Position numbers and translations under genes: made by a program. Below, piece by piece: positions 12,231-24,669 of a stretch of 64,000 bases of DNA. Source of the stretch: Trichaptum fuscoviolaceum (taxonomy: Eukaryota > Basidiomycota > Agaricomycetes > Hymenochaetales > Trichaptaceae); contig CAJSYZ010000004.1 of the NCBI GenBank assembly GCA_910574455.1, positions 5,342,599 to 5,406,598 of the forward strand, in the 5' to 3' direction. The notes beneath the pieces are model-generated. The model was not told the origin of the DNA. It made no database searches and worked only from the letters and a program-made list of their open reading frames with translations. Positions within the stretch are counted from its first letter, which is position 1. Every line of letters begins with the position of its first letter.

Positions 12231-13679
12231 AACCAAACCAGGGCCACGAGCTGTTGGTTCGGTTTTGATTCTGGCATGCCTATTAAACAGCCAAAGTGCC
12301 GCAGCCTACTTTGAGACACGATTGTGATGCTTCGGTCGATAGGTGTATCGGAGAACTCGGTGTGTGAGCCCTTACGTACTACCTGGTCTTTCCGAATCTA
12401 AGGTGAACTAACTACCACTCATCAGGCATGTACGATCCTTTTCCTATGTGGGCAAACGTTGGTGAGTAAATGTTAGCTTTAATTCTGCGGCATGGTATAT
12501 TCACATCTTATCGCAGCTTTTTCTCTTGACTACATGTCAATGTCAAGTGTATTGTACTACTTTTTGTGTACCTTCTAAGATCTCGTACTCGAACTAGAGA
12601 AATGCCTGACTAAAGGAAAACTGATACTAGGAACGCGTACACTCTTTCGTGCCTTCCGGTACGTCCATAATTAACTTGATCAGTCATTGACCACATAGTC
12701 AAGCAGGTACCGATACAGAGCTCCTCAGGGAATAGGAGAAGCTGAACTATCTCCGGAATTCAGGCGACTCTACCCAGCATATTCAAGTTATGCTCGAGGC
12801 CAGAAGGATCTTTTAAATCCTTGAGCGAAGGAGGCTTTGAAAACAGTGCTTATCTCCTTTCGATCTGAAAGGCAAGATCAGGGCGTTTCTACGGCCTGAA
12901 TATCTACTTATTTCGGCTCTTCATCCCGACTACTTATGCTTAGCTGTGTTGGACCAGCGGTTAATTGAATTCGCAAGTGAGCACAGCCTGTTATCCCGCC
13001 CGGGACGGGTGTTGCGGCTTCTCACGGCCTGCCTCAGCAGTTCTGCCAGTGGATGAATTGAATTACATTGTGCTTGGTCTTATTTGGGCATGCGCCGGCA
13101 GTTGTATTTAGCGGTGTACCCGCTTGCGTCTTTTCTTCGTTTTTCTGTGCGCTGCAGAGAGACAGGCATTCTCTCCTCTATCCTTAAGCATCCCAAACCC
13201 ATCTCTGCGGACATTTTGCCTCTGACGTGAGCGTTGGCATCGCATCCCATTTGATTTGGGTTGACAGCGCTTCCCTTCTTCCCGCGAAAACTTCACTAAA
13301 ATTTCATATCTCCGTTGCACAGCTTCTGTCAACAGCACGTTGCATAAACTCTAAAGCAAAAGACTTTAAAGCACTTTGTTCGTTTCCCTTGTATTCACAC
13401 GTGCCAGTGGTGTGCGCCTTTACTTCCGCAATCACTGACGTTTAATTTTGGTAGCTGGTAAGCAACCTTCTTTTGGTTTTTGAAGGCTATAGCGTCGCAA
13501 GGGGTGCTGTGCCTCTGTTGTGATCTATCCTTCTTACACCAACCCAGGCGCTTACACTTTCTCCTCCATCTTTTAGCATGGCGTCGTGTACAAAAAGTAC
13601 GAACCACTAACTCACTACTTCATGCACCGTCTCACCTATCTCGGAAAGCTGCGAAATAAAGCAACAAACGTTCTCGAGG
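12231..13679. other. No recognised gene; upstream region of the membrane-protein gene
   Basis: No domain was recognised on either strand. The last part must hold the promoter of the gene starting at 13680, but no clear TATA or other box stands out. Confidence 0.5.
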
Positions 13680-15525
13680 ATGAGCGAATATGACCTAGCT
13701 ACGATTAAAGGAGTTGGAGAGGATGTACTTTTTGTTCGAGTAAGCGTCGTTAGCTCTGACAACCCTTTCCGCATTAACAATCACATCATCCCACAGTATA
13801 CAGCAGGTAAACATCTTCTTCGTCTATAAGGAGCACTCAATTAATTCGCTCGCAGTTGCTGCTGCCTGCGTTTTTGTAAGAATGTTGTGACGAATTCGAG
13901 AAGCTGTGTCCTTACACCGAGCTTAGATTTGGGACTACCTCATTACTCTATCGGAAGAGGTAAGCCAGTTCTGCTCCCACATTATCTGTATCCTAACTAA
14001 CTTCTACCCATTATCGTAGTATCGCCTGATGTGGTCCCAGTTTACGAAGGCGGATGCCACAATGCTACACTTGGTGTTTGCTTTCAATCGGTACATGCCG
14101 TTCTTCGCAGCCATCCTTGACCTCTACAGTACGCATCCACACAATTCATGGTGTCGCATTTTGGGCTAAAGATAGGACAAGTGGTCATCGGAAGCCGCCA
14201 CCCGAAGGTTTGTCCTTCATGTCTTAGTAAGCCGTAATCGTCACGTTCTTACGTCCGACCGGACAGTCATGCAAACCGGTCATGGTTGTTGAAGGAGGTA
14301 AGCGCACCTAGCCCATCTACGTCCCACGAAAGCTTCAACGATTTATCCCTGTTGTGTAACAGTTTCGATATGTCTTACGATCATCTGCGGAGAATGTGAG
14401 TTTTGATAACGAACTGCGGTATGTTGTTTAACATCATTGTAGACTTGTTAACGTGTCGGGTGATCGCTATTTGGGGAAGAGAGCGCGTCGTGAAGCTCTT
14501 TTCATTGAGTCTTTTTGCTGTATGTTTTCTCTAGTTTCATCAAGGGAAACTTGATTCTTCTATTGCGTCCAGCTTTGTGCTCTTGGTGCGGTTGCCGCTA
14601 CGGTGTATTCCGCAAATCAAATAACATCCGGTGAGTGCCCTGCACGCGAGTCCCTCGAATTTTCATCTTACTCACGGCAAACCTTTTAGTATTTTCCCCC
14701 GAACTCTTTCCTTCTGGGTGCGTATTGAAGGCCAAGGGTAAAAGTACTTGGATTCCGTTCGGTATCCTCCTTGTCTACGAAAGCAGTAAGTTCGTACAAC
14801 GTTCATCCTGATTCATAGCTGACAGAAAGTATCCAGTCATGCTCATGCTCATTCTTGCGGGAGCGGCTCGGATGGACAGAACAGTACTGGGTACGTTTAC
14901 TGCATCCTTATGCAGCTACGGATTCTGAAAAGGATGGTGTAGATGGCGGCTTCATCGAACGAACGCTACGCAGATCAACTCCTTCGAAACTACTTCACTT
15001 TATGGTTCGCGACGGTAAGCTCCGTGTTGTACATGAAGTAATAAGGATGTTAACCCACACCATTTACCAGGCATGATCTATTACATCTGTGTAGTTGGTA
15101 CGTCCATCACTTTGAGTGTTTCTTATCGAAAGCTCAAGCACTGCTTGTCTTCAGTGATGTCTGCTGTCAACGTTTATGCTATAGTTCATTTCTCGGTACA
15201 TCTATCCTGGTTTTGCTTAGGCGTCGTCATTATTCTAACGTGATGCTTTCCTCCAGGGGCACAGGAGCGCGTCTCTGCTAATGTGAGTCTCCTGTGATTT
15301 TCGGGTCTCATCTGGAAAGACTCGACACTCATTATGTCTCTACTCAGATTGCAGGCTGCTCTGCATAGTGTCTTATGCTCACGAGTTCAACTTCGACTTC
15401 GTGCCGCTTACGAGGTTTTAAACAGGGAAGGGACGCGAACGAATCCTACTGTCACCCAGGACATTGCATTTGCTATGGACGTACTGAGTTCCACGCACGA
15501 TCACGTTGTAGAAACATCGTTGTAG
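13680..15525 (+). CDS. DUF6533-type seven-helix-like membrane protein, many introns
   Basis: This is a member of a large Agaricomycete family of multi-span membrane proteins of unknown function (DUF6533 N-terminus). With short introns removed, the start reads MSEYDLATIKGVGED and then VAAACVF-IWDYLITLSEE-YRLMWSQFTKADATM and FNRYMPFFAAILDLYS, the family's N-terminal signature. Early exons, all in phase: 13680-13739, a 10-nt exon at 13797-13806, 13856-13875, 13927-13959 and 14020-14128. Later pieces are SCKPVMVVEG, VSICLTIICGE, LLTCRVIAIWGRERVVKL (about 14450), CALGAVAATVYSANQ (14577), STWIPFGILLVYES (14745), LLHFMVRDG-MIYYICVV (15000-15100) and the C-terminus LRLRAAYEVLNREGTR ending at TAG 15523-15525. 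No break was seen where I followed the phase; the middle exon borders (14129-14270 and 14788-14990) are uncertain. The ligand and role are unknown. Confidence 0.65.
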
Positions 15526-15820
15526 GGACAATTCAACCATGGAACTTTCATGTATTTTTATTCATTGCTTCGTCGAAGAGCGTTAGCAAGTATCTTCTCC
15601 TTCACACTACACCAGTATAATGTACGACATCACGAACACTAGATTCAGATATTATCAATGATTTGTTTTTCGAATACGCGTGTGCCTATCGATAGATGAT
15701 CTTAAAAAAAGGGGAAACGCTGCTGTTTCAAGTTTAGCGAACTGATGACATTTATTTGCAAGAGTATACAAATAAGATAAGGCCTGAGCCACTCTAACCA
15801 GGGAATGTTATGAACTTCCT
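15526..15820. other. Short convergent intergenic spacer
   Basis: This spacer separates the stop of the membrane-protein gene (+) from the stop of the mannanase gene (-). It is AT-rich and must hold both 3' ends. No gene is seen. Confidence 0.7.
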
Positions 15821-17471
15821 TCAACCACGAGCCTTTAAAGATGTGGCAGCCGACACTACAACGGGGTAGTCAGTGCTGTTCGGGTATACAGCGTAGCCAT
15901 CGTCCCATGAAGCGCCGTACGAAAGGTAAGAACCAGCCTGCCAGATAAGATCGCCAGTAAGGCCGGATGAAATGATTTCGTTGTACCAGCCGGTATAAAT
16001 GTCGACTTGGTTAGTCGTTACACCGAATTCCTCTGTTACCATAAAAGCGTAAGTGAGAAATTGAAAAAATCGAGTGGGTAAGAGTCTCATACCCAGAAGA
16101 ACTGGCTTGTTGGCAGTCTTTTGCGCTGCGGCGTGGTCGGCGATCCACTGGACACCCCAAAGGGACTCGTTTGCGGACTGGCCCCAGCTCTGCACACACA
16201 ATAGTCAGAGGAGAGTCAAAGAAAATCAAGAGAACGCTCTGACCTCAGGATAGGAGTGGAAGGTGCCAAAATCAAGTGTTGAAATTTGAAGATTCAACTC
16301 GAAATCAATACCGACGCCAGGTGCGTAAGGGTATGTCGGAGGGGAGGCCCACTGGAACCAGCCTTCGTCTCCCAGACCAACAAGGTGGTTGGAGTCGATC
16401 GACTTGATATACGCGCTGATCTCCGTAGCCCAGTTGTATATTGTCGTGCCTGCACTATCGCAATTCGTTGGTGTTCCACCTGAAGAACCCGTGCAGCGAG
16501 GCTCGTTCGCGAGCTCCCATGCCAATATAGTGCTCTCGTTCGCGTAGCGGCCGACGAACTCGCTGATGTAGTTCTTGTAAGCGGCGATGATAGTAGGGTT
16601 GGTGTAGAAAGTGTCGTGCGTGCCTCCCGAGTTGAGCTGGGAAACGTAGACGTCCATTCCACCGTAGTCGGACCAGTTGTTGGTTAATGCGACAATGAGC
16701 TTGAGTCCGTGCTTCTTTGCTGTTGCAACAACAGAGTCAAAGCGAGAGATACCATAATCGCCCGTGTTGAACGTGGCTACGCCATTGCTCCAGAGTTGAT
16801 AGTACGCGCCATAGCTCTGAACGGCAGTGACATCATTGAATCCCCTAGTACAAAGGAGTTATGAATGATATGCTGCTGATAACTGGTATAGGACTAACCA
16901 TGTTCGCACCGTCGTCAGACCGGCGTTAGCGATATCGCTCAAGGCAGTATCGATATCTGCATCACCTTGTTGCGCTAGCCAGTACGCATTCGTCCCAGCA
17001 ACGGTGTACGTCTGGCCGTTAAGCAGGAACTTTTGACCAGATACCGTTACAAAGCCAGTCGCAGCCGCGTTTGTGGTCGTCGACGTCGTAGTGGTAGACG
17101 TGCTTGTCGTAGTAGTGCTTGTTGTAGTCGTTGTAGTCGCCTTGGATGTGGTTGAACTCGCAGAGGTAGAGGTGGTGGAAGTCGTAGTTGATGTGCTAGG
17201 AATACATTCTGCCAAAGCAAATTAGAAAGAAGTTCGCTGCAAAGGAAAATGGTTACGCACGGTAATAATAATCACTCCAATGTTGGCAAATTGTTCCAGC
17301 CACGCAGGTCGTCGAACCTGTATAGCCGATACCCTTCACAAATCCACGATGTCAATTTTATTTTCGATTCGATGCTTGGATTGTACATACACCACATTGA
17401 CTGTAAACTGGTTGCTGGGCAGTAGCGTAAGGGATGGCGCAGATGGCCGCGATAAGAGCAGCTCGCCTCAT
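15821..17471 (-). CDS. Secreted CBM1-GH5 endo-beta-1,4-mannanase
   Basis: The likely activity is hydrolysis of beta-1,4-mannan in plant hemicellulose, outside the cell. Six exons join in phase to 457 codons: 17391-17471, 17261-17333, 16899-17208, 16244-16844, 16093-16189, 15821-16032. The protein has a signal peptide (MRRAALIAAICAIPYATA). A complete cellulose-binding CBM1 follows at about residues 21-53, with four cysteines (QCGG, TCVAGTICQHW, YYYQC). Next come a Thr/Ser linker and a GH5 domain starting FVTVSGQKFLLNGQTY. The acid/base glutamate is in ELANEPRC and the nucleophile is the glutamate before FG in LLEEFG; both are present. Length and order match fungal GH5 subfamily 7 mannanases. 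The donor of intron 4 is the weak GTCAGA. Intron 5 (16033-16092) is 60 nt and stop-free. Secretion and CBM1 fit wood or litter decay. The subfamily is inferred from memory of the family. Confidence 0.88.
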
Positions 17472-18248
17472 TTTTGGTGTTATAGGAGGGCAGCAGACCA
17501 TATTTCCGACTGCCTACGATGCTTTATATTGTTCGACTGGTGAACGGCGCGCTCTCTCCTTTCGATGCATGGCACTGTCGTGCACATACTGTCAACAGTG
17601 ATTGGCCGAGGATGGAAATAATCCGGTTCTAAATCGGATTTGGGAAAGCACGAGATAATTAAGGTCGTTGCTGGCGTAGGCTGCGAAGCTCTAGGTACCA
17701 CCCTCAATGATCGTATTTGAGGAAAGAGATTGAAGGGTCGTAGTACCAGTGCCTGACACGTATAATTATTCTCGGAGTATTTTGAAGAAATGTTATGAAG
17801 TCGTTATATCGCGTGGTTATGGTAGAAGTCACGATGAGTCCTGGAAACTATCGGAGTTGGTCATCTGGTCGTTCTTTGTTGAGCCTCAGCGGACCGAATG
17901 GGATTGGTAACCAACTGTGCCTAACTAGCGAAGGGACGATTTTTCAGCGTCGATTTACATGTTATCGAATGATGACCAGCAGTAAGTACCTGAGTTGTTT
18001 GCAGCTCTGTGATGGAGGCTTATACTCCTTGAGAAAGGAATTGTTGTTCGATATGAGGTAGGTGTACAAGTAACGAAGACCACAATTTAAGTCGGAATTT
18101 GCTTCAATTTGAACTCGTCGTGAAACGCCCACATGACCCTGAATGATCTAGTAGTATGTGATTTGTCAATCAATTCCGAACGACCAAATAAGTGCAGAAG
18201 GGGCGACAAAGGCGAAAACCATTGTATCATACAGAAAACATTACAATT
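17472..18248. other. Intergenic, no recognised gene
   Basis: This lies between the start of the mannanase (-) and the stop of the MFS gene (-). The part next to 17471 should be the mannanase promoter. No protein family is recognised; an open frame at 17795-18061 has no known motif. Confidence 0.6.
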
Positions 18249-20974
18249 CTACAGCGTGTACCTGAATTCGGGTGAACGGTCGCCCAGCTCATGTAGTTCC
18301 TCTACCGTGTAGGTCGACAATCCGCCTGCGCGCTCCGCCTCTTGGTCCCGTTTCCTGTTCATGTTTTTGTACGCTATCACGGCTATGGGAACGGTGATGA
18401 AGCCAATCCCGACAAACATGAGTTCTAGCCCATCTTTATAAGGTGAAACAGTATGATCAGTTGAATGAACGTAGTGAAGAGCTTTGCGTACTCACGGCCT
18501 ACGACATAGCGCGGTGCGTCCTGTGTGCGGTAGATATTTGACGCAATTGCTCCAGAGAAGTTTCCGATGCCGATATGGAGCGCCATGCCTACACCACGTT
18601 TATATTGCCCCGAAAGATTATTACCGAGCCTAAGGTCCAGGTGCCGACATTAGCTGGACGCACTATGTGCTTTCGATGATTAACAAACAAATCTCACCAG
18701 GCAACAACTCCTGGAAATGCAGCGTATGATCCTGCAACACAGAAGAACGTCCCGAAGTATTTTGCGCCGCGTGGCGCCTCATGAATGTTTATTGTGAACC
18801 CGATGAGATTCATAACCAGACCGAGAAGGATGAATGGGAAACGCAATTGGAGCTTGTCTGAATAGTGAGCGAAGGCGAGGAGTACCAGCGCTATGGGACA
18901 GAATGTTAGCTGTTTGACGGAGTTGGTTTGGAAACACCGAGTCTCACTGGCAAAGACGTAGGGCGGCACGGTCAAGAGCTGCGTAATCGGAGTCGAGAAA
19001 CCAAATCTAGTGCAATGAAAGTCAGTCAAAGAAACATTGTAACTGTACGTAACACCGATGTACCCGGAAATGATGGATCTGGAGGTCAACTGTTTATAAA
19101 TCCGATTAGGAGCACAGAAAGTTTTACTTACGGAAGGAAGAGAGATATGCCATATACTGCAATAATAAAAAGGTCAAACATCGACGAAGGTCAAATCGTT
19201 TTGCAAGACTTACAGGGGCCGACGATAGACATGTAGATCAAAATATGCAACCAGACCTGCCAATCCTTGAAAGCTGCCCAGACGTAACGCAATTCGAACT
19301 TCTCGGCTTCGCCCACGGTGGAGTTGTCATACTCTTCGGAAGTAATAAGTATGCGTACCCCGTAAGTCAGACTGTAGAGAGAATGGGACCGTACTCTTCT
19401 TCCATACGACGAATGCACGCTCTTCGGGTGTCATGAAGGACGCTGTGGCTGGAAAGTCTACGAGCACTATAGAGAAGGAGATTAGCTGAGATCTACTTAG
19501 TTCGAAAACACCATACCAAAGAACGATAAGATGCCCACAGCAACTGTCGCAATGCCTTCCAAGATCTGCGACAAGTTCTTTCAGTATTGAACACCATAAA
19601 ACAATGGTTGCACATACAAATATCCACGACCAAGCTTCGAGCCCCCTAGTACCTCCCATAAACTCAATGGCGAACGCAAGGAGTCCAGAAAAGGCTCCAG
19701 CAACAGTCGCACCTCCGTAAAAGAGTCCAACTCGATATTGCAGTCCATGACGCGGGTACCACAGGGATAAGCTAGTTGACGGACGCAGTTTAAGGAGACG
19801 ATAATGGGTGAAGAGCTGAAACTCATACTAGTATACAACGCCAGGGAAGAGTCCAGCCTCTGCGACACCCAGGCAAATCCGCACGCCAACAAGCTGCGGA
19901 TAGCTGATAAAAGAGTCAGTGAGATGATTTAGTCAGCGCTCGGAAGGCTTTTGATTGACTTACGTCTTGACGAGTCCCATGAGAGTCCTGCTCATGTGGA
20001 GGGCGCAAAGGTTTAGATAAGAGGAGAAGTATGAATATGAAGTACGCACATGACAGTTCCCCATACAATCTTCGGGAGAAAGCTGCCATATCAGCAGAAC
20101 TCATTAAATAAGTCAAGGACGTTATGGACTTGCAGTTATTCCGGGAAGCCACCTGAAGTATTTCCCATCATTCTGGTAAGAAATGGACCGACAAATCGGT
20201 GAGTACTTACTTTGAGGGCCGAAACTTCTTGAGGACAAGACTAATGGAAGTTAGTTAAGTACACTGGACGCTGCGTGAAGCCCGCTTACTTTGCAGGACA
20301 TTCGGCCAAGCAGTATGGCTGGGAAAGAGAAATTTGTTCAACATCGCTCAGGCACCGGAACTTCTAGTGCTCACGATGAAGTACATGGTCTATGACTGAG
20401 TTAGACTTTCATATATCGATATATGAGGATTATTTGCCCACCAACGCAATATTGTATTGATTTCCAACCAATTGAAGCTGAGAAACCAATCCTGCGAGCT
20501 TTGCATTACCTGGGGTTTACGATAGTTAGCACCTGGTAACCACATACTTCAACAACGTAGCCTACCAATGTTGCCTTAAGACGCAGTACAAGGGTTTAGG
20601 GCGTAATCGTATCAAAATGGCGCGTCGAATATGGATAAAGATCAGCGACATGCCAATGGAAATATGAAATGAGAGAGTTCACCTCGATCCAGGAACGAGC
20701 AAAGATACATTAAAGTGAGTATAGGCATTAGCCTATAGTCTATTTTCCTCCATAGCCTTTTTTCCTCCTCCGCCGTCAACTGGGGAGGAGGCGGAAGGCT
20801 TGAGTCTCCGCCGAAGTCGAAGAACTGTTGCTTAGGTAGCACCTTCTCCGAAACCGAAACGGAAGCTTTCTCGGTACTTGAAGAGTCGCGTTTTGGTACG
20901 TCCTTGCCCATCGTAGCTATGGCTGGGTATGCGGGATAGTTTGGCAGTTCGATGACCTCCGCACGGCCCACCAT
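18249..20974 (-). CDS. MFS permease, allantoate/nicotinate (Dal5/Tna1-like) family
   Basis: This is probably a plasma-membrane proton symporter for an organic anion (anion:cation symporter family); the substrate is not predictable. The spliced reading is intact wherever I followed it. It has a hydrophilic N-terminus, then LMYLCSFLDRG, a 9-nt microexon (20566-20574) completing RGNIGNAKL, YCLAECPA, KKFRPSKWLPGIT, VGVRICLGVAEAGLFPG, YYLSLWYPRHGLQYRVGL, RGLEAWSWIF and LVDFPATASFMTPEERAFV. After the central loop come WQVWLHILIYMSIVGP, GFGFSTPITQLLTVPPYVFA, FAHYSDKLQLRFPFI, GAKYFGTFFCVAGSYAAFPG and a C-terminal tail ending EFRYTL at TAG 18249-18251. There are many 50-60-bp introns. I chose the first in-frame Met (20974); an internal Met (MGKDVPK) about 20 codons on is also possible. 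Confidence 0.85.
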
Positions 20975-22630
20975 CGAAGACGTGTGGTATTAAAGGATGC
21001 GCATAGCGCCGATAGACTTTCGCTGTCGTTATCACCATTGCTTGATGTCGTGCTTGAAAGAGACTATCCATTGACTGACAGTGCCGCACCTCAGCTTCTC
21101 CAGTGGCGGTCTTTTGGATCCCAAAGAATCCAGACTTGGGCTGAAGAAGAACATGAGGCCAAAGCCAGAAATACATGAGTGCAAAGATGTAATCGGTACG
21201 CACATGTGATACAGGACCGTGTCAACTATCAATCTCCAAAAGACTTGATAGGTTAGAATAAATAAAGCGAGCTGGATGAGGAATAGAAGTTCAGTTTTGC
21301 GGAACTCCATTCCGACGGTTGCGCTTGGGAACTGGGCAACATCTCCTATCACTTGCATTTTGAGCTTAGTTGGTCGAAGATCGTGTTGGGCTTCCATTAA
21401 TTTAGTCGGCGGAGGACTAAAGATGAAGAATTGAGTTTAAAATTGAGAAAAAGGAAAAGATAGCGAGACGCACTTGAATAGTTCAATGCATGCCTTCACC
21501 TTTTCTTTCAATGCTCCTCTCGCACTCACAAAACCTCGTCCTCCGCCTCTACCACATTTACCAGTGTTCGATCGCCTATGGCGTATCTGATGTAGACGCA
21601 GAGCGAATAACGTCTCGACAGTCTCGTCACCGTATAACAGAGACAGGTCACCCTGGGGAAGCTTATTCGTTTGGAAAAGCTTCGAACAGCATGCGAACAG
21701 ATTCTTCGCAGCTATAGATCACGCGTAGCATAGGTAATTGAGGTGGGCAGTATACAGTGGTTGTTCAAGGAAGTCGCGCGGGGACGTGTTGGGCGCGCCC
21801 TCAGGCTCCGACTCGGAGTCCTCAGGCTGGCACGTGGCACTCAGACTCGAACTCACTGACACTGGCACTGGCATGAGCTCAGGCTGTTGAGTCATCAGGA
21901 AAAAGTTTTTAAAATGATAATATGATTACATACGATAACATACAATATAACAGGTAAAATCGTCCCTAATGTATCTCGGGTTCCAGTATCAAATATATTG
22001 ACCTTATCAGGCACGTAAAATTCAATACAAAGTGTGCCATGATTACAGCTACTATCTTAGGCAATCAGCATTATGGCTCTTTTATTCCGTAAAATGCAAT
22101 ACATGGCTTAGCAGCCTGTTAGGGTTTGTACCGGATTTCAGTGTTTGTATTGCGCATATAGTGACTAAAATTTAGTATATATGCTGTCATTATGGTGACC
22201 TATGTAATTAATTCTGCCGCAGTTAATGGGATTATGTAGTTTACATACTCTAGCTTTCATTGTAATGTCTAGCAGCATGGTAGTGATGACACCGTAATGT
22301 GTCGATGATAATGCATGATAGCAATGCTGGGAGCTATCTTTAGATACAAGGCACCACGTCATGACAGCGATGCCAATGAATGATGGGCCCTGATCATGAA
22401 TTCTAGGCCATATATAGTTTATATTTAGTTACAAATGACATCAGACTGCCGGCTCCGATGACAAATTAGTACTCCTTATAATCAAATTTACGTTACATCA
22501 GGTCTATCGTTGGGTATCTACGCTGGCTCACCGACAGCTCTTTTATTTAATTCTGGCCGTTGTCAATGGCTGATGATGGTTAATAATGAATGATATTAAA
22601 ATTTAAATACTGTTGTACATCATACACTAT
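20975..22630. other. Intergenic, no recognised gene
   Basis: Short open frames at 20980-21400 on the minus strand have no recognisable domain. From 21780 to 21890 the sequence is rich in CTCAGGCTCNGACTCGGA-like and ACTGGCACTGGCA repeats. From about 21900 to 22600 it is AT-rich and non-coding. Confidence 0.6.
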
Positions 22631-22639
22631 ACTAATGTC

Positions 22640-22830
22640 ATCCAGATGCACGTCGGAGATCGAGCATGCCCCTGGGTAACACTTGCGGAACCATCGAGGA
22701 ATGAACGCACTCTCATACAGTGCGTTGGCTTCAAGACCCTTGCAATCCCTACCACGGAAGGGCAACTAGTAACGCAAGGCGGCATCAGCGTAAGTGAAGG
22801 TATAGCGCATAAGAGCTCACCTGCCAAAGA
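22640..22830 (-). pseudogene. Kinase C-lobe fragment (fourth partial copy of the module kinase)
   Basis: On the minus strand this encodes LPFRGRDCKGLEANALYES and FIPRWFRKCYPGA. This is the same exon, with its preceding intron, as at 23370-23500 in the kinase pseudogene beside it. It is an isolated extra copy of one exon, next to and in the same orientation as the longer copy, so it is probably a tandem duplication or a re-insertion. Confidence 0.7.
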
Positions 22831-22929
22831 CAAGGCTGTTTGCGCAGCATCTCTAATGCTCCTTGCCGGAAGCATAGGCGACGGGATGGGCTTGTTCAAT
22901 GGAATTGTTGCGAACTGGTGGGGCTGACG

Positions 22930-24453
22930 GCTGAGACGACCGAGGATCTCTTTGACTCTGAGGCCAACTGCGAGACGATCCTCTCGCAAATCGGGAGAGA
23001 ACGCTGGCATGGCAATGGGCGAAAAGCAGGCTGGAAATTCTTTCCCTGGTCGCCAGCGAAGGGGGGCGAGGAACTCGTACTCAGCGGGTCAGGGCGCCAG
23101 CGCATGGAGCCTTCGGGTCGTCGACAAGGACGCACATGCTGAGGTACGCGCCTTCCTGGACCTTATGTGGTGCAGTCTTCCACCAGCGGGGACAGGCTGT
23201 GTCTTATTTGCAAGCTGATCCCAGTTTCTGCGGCGGAGGTTAGCTAGAGAATGGCGCAGATGCGGTTGATTGACTTACACTCCTCGGAAGTACCGGCTCT
23301 GCAAGGTATCCTGCATCAGGATGCGATGGTCTGGGTTCTTGGCTAGCAAACACCGCATCAGATGACATGCCTCTGGGTAGCGCTTGCGGAACCATCGAGG
23401 AATGAACGCGTTTTCGAACAGTGCGTTGGCTTCAAGATCCTTGCAATCCCTCCCACGGAAGTGCAGCTAATAAAGGCGGTGTCAGTGAGAGTGATGGGTT
23501 GGAACAGAGGAAGCTCACCCTGCCGAAGACAAGCTCATAGAACATGACGCCAACGGAGAAACTGTCGCCCTTGTACGAGTAATGGTCACCACGGAGCATC
23601 TGTGGTGCCATGTAGCCCGTCGCGCCTCACTCGCCCTTAGTCCTGTGCCAGTAGTCATTGTAAGTTAGTACCTCGTCAATGCATACCGCGCAACCTTTGA
23701 AAATGTGTGCTAAAGTCACAGTGATGAGCCGACCTTGCTCATCCATGAAGACGTTGTCCGGATTGAGGTCACAATGGACAATGGCTTGATCGTGCAAGGT
23801 GCCCACGGCATAGCACTACGAAAAAATATGAGACACAACTTGGGGGAAAGGAAGCGAAGACGTACAAGTTGCGCCATGATGAACTTGATTTCATGCATGC
23901 GGAACAGCTTCTTCGCGTTGGTCATCGCTCCTCGCAAGATACCACCGGCTGCCAGACCTTGGATGATAATGAAGTTGTGCGGGTCCATGAAGGATTATGG
24001 TGTAAAATAGGTCAAGTTAAGCAAAGTCAAGTCAGAAAGGATCTTCTTCTCCGCAAACAACATCTCCCGAATGTCTCGGTCGACACCTGCTTGACCGCGA
24101 CCTTCTTGTCGTATTCGCGATGAGAGATGTCCACGGCCTGGTAGATACGGCCGAACCCGCCTTTTCCAAGGACAGCTTCAAGCTTGTAGTCGTCAGGTCT
24201 TTTACAAAGATCCTCGCGGGCGAGCTTCGCGGTGTCAACGACCATCGCTGTGCGTTGAGGGGTTGGTCGATGATGAAGAGACGCGGCACCCGCGTGACAC
24301 TGCCACCGTGCCACAGGTGTGACGCACACTGGCAGTGCAAGCATACAGTCACACTCGGGTGGCACACCAGAAAATCATCAGAAAAAGACACAAATCATGA
24401 TAAGAGTATGAAAACATACCAATTACAACAAAAATACGGAATTTGAAGGCCAT
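22930..24453 (-). pseudogene. Protein kinase pseudogene, module copy A (AGC-like)
   Basis: This is a decayed Ser/Thr kinase. A short first exon (MAFKFRIFVVIG, start 24453) precedes a kinase N-lobe with glycine loop LGKGGFGRIYQAVD and the lysine in KVAVKQ (24250-24110). A 2-nt insertion then breaks the alphaC region (REMLFAEKK lies in another frame). The C-lobe has DPHNFIIIQGLA, AIVHCDLNPDNVFMDE (catalytic Asp kept), a lost DFG and an in-frame stop just before GATGYMAPQMLRGDHYSYK. It ends LHFRGRDCKDLEANALFEN, ACHLMRCLLAKNPDHR, RYFRGV and an AGC-type tail (DWDQLANK). It is head to head with the COPI beta' pseudogene at 24670. No active kinase can be made. Confidence 0.8.
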
Positions 24454-24669
24454 CCTGTGGATGGATGGGGAGAGACAAAACTGGATGAAGAGGAAGTGGA
24501 AGGAGAGAGAGAGAGGGAGGAGGAAGGGAACTCGATGAACGCGACGCGTCACAGTCTCATTGGTACTAATTCAAACTCCGCAGCATCATCGTTCCTCAAG
24601 CCTCAAATCGCTAAGTCCGTGAAAACATCAGAGCTCGTCGGTTCACACTTCAAACAATTTCTAGCTACG
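24454..24669. promoter_or_regulatory. Shared intergenic region between kinase and COPI beta' (copy A)
   Basis: This short region separates the divergent starts of the kinase (-) and COPI beta' (+) pseudogenes. It contains a purine-rich run (GGAGAGAGAGAGAGGGAGGAGG, 24500-24522 region). Homologous divergent spacers lie at 40270-40444 and near 50960-51155, where the pyrimidine-rich strand (CTCTCTCC...CATCCATCCACAG) precedes the kinase ATG. A bidirectional promoter of the ancestral gene pair is an inference. Confidence 0.45.

Noticed and set aside
24454..24560. Minus-strand frame over the purine-rich run as an N-terminal extension of the kinase
   Set aside because: It is a low-complexity pyrimidine-rich leader (in-frame LPLSLSFHF-like residues) just upstream of a conserved ATG after CATCCATCCACAG, seen in copies A and C (CCACAGT in B). 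It fits a 5' leader better than coding sequence.
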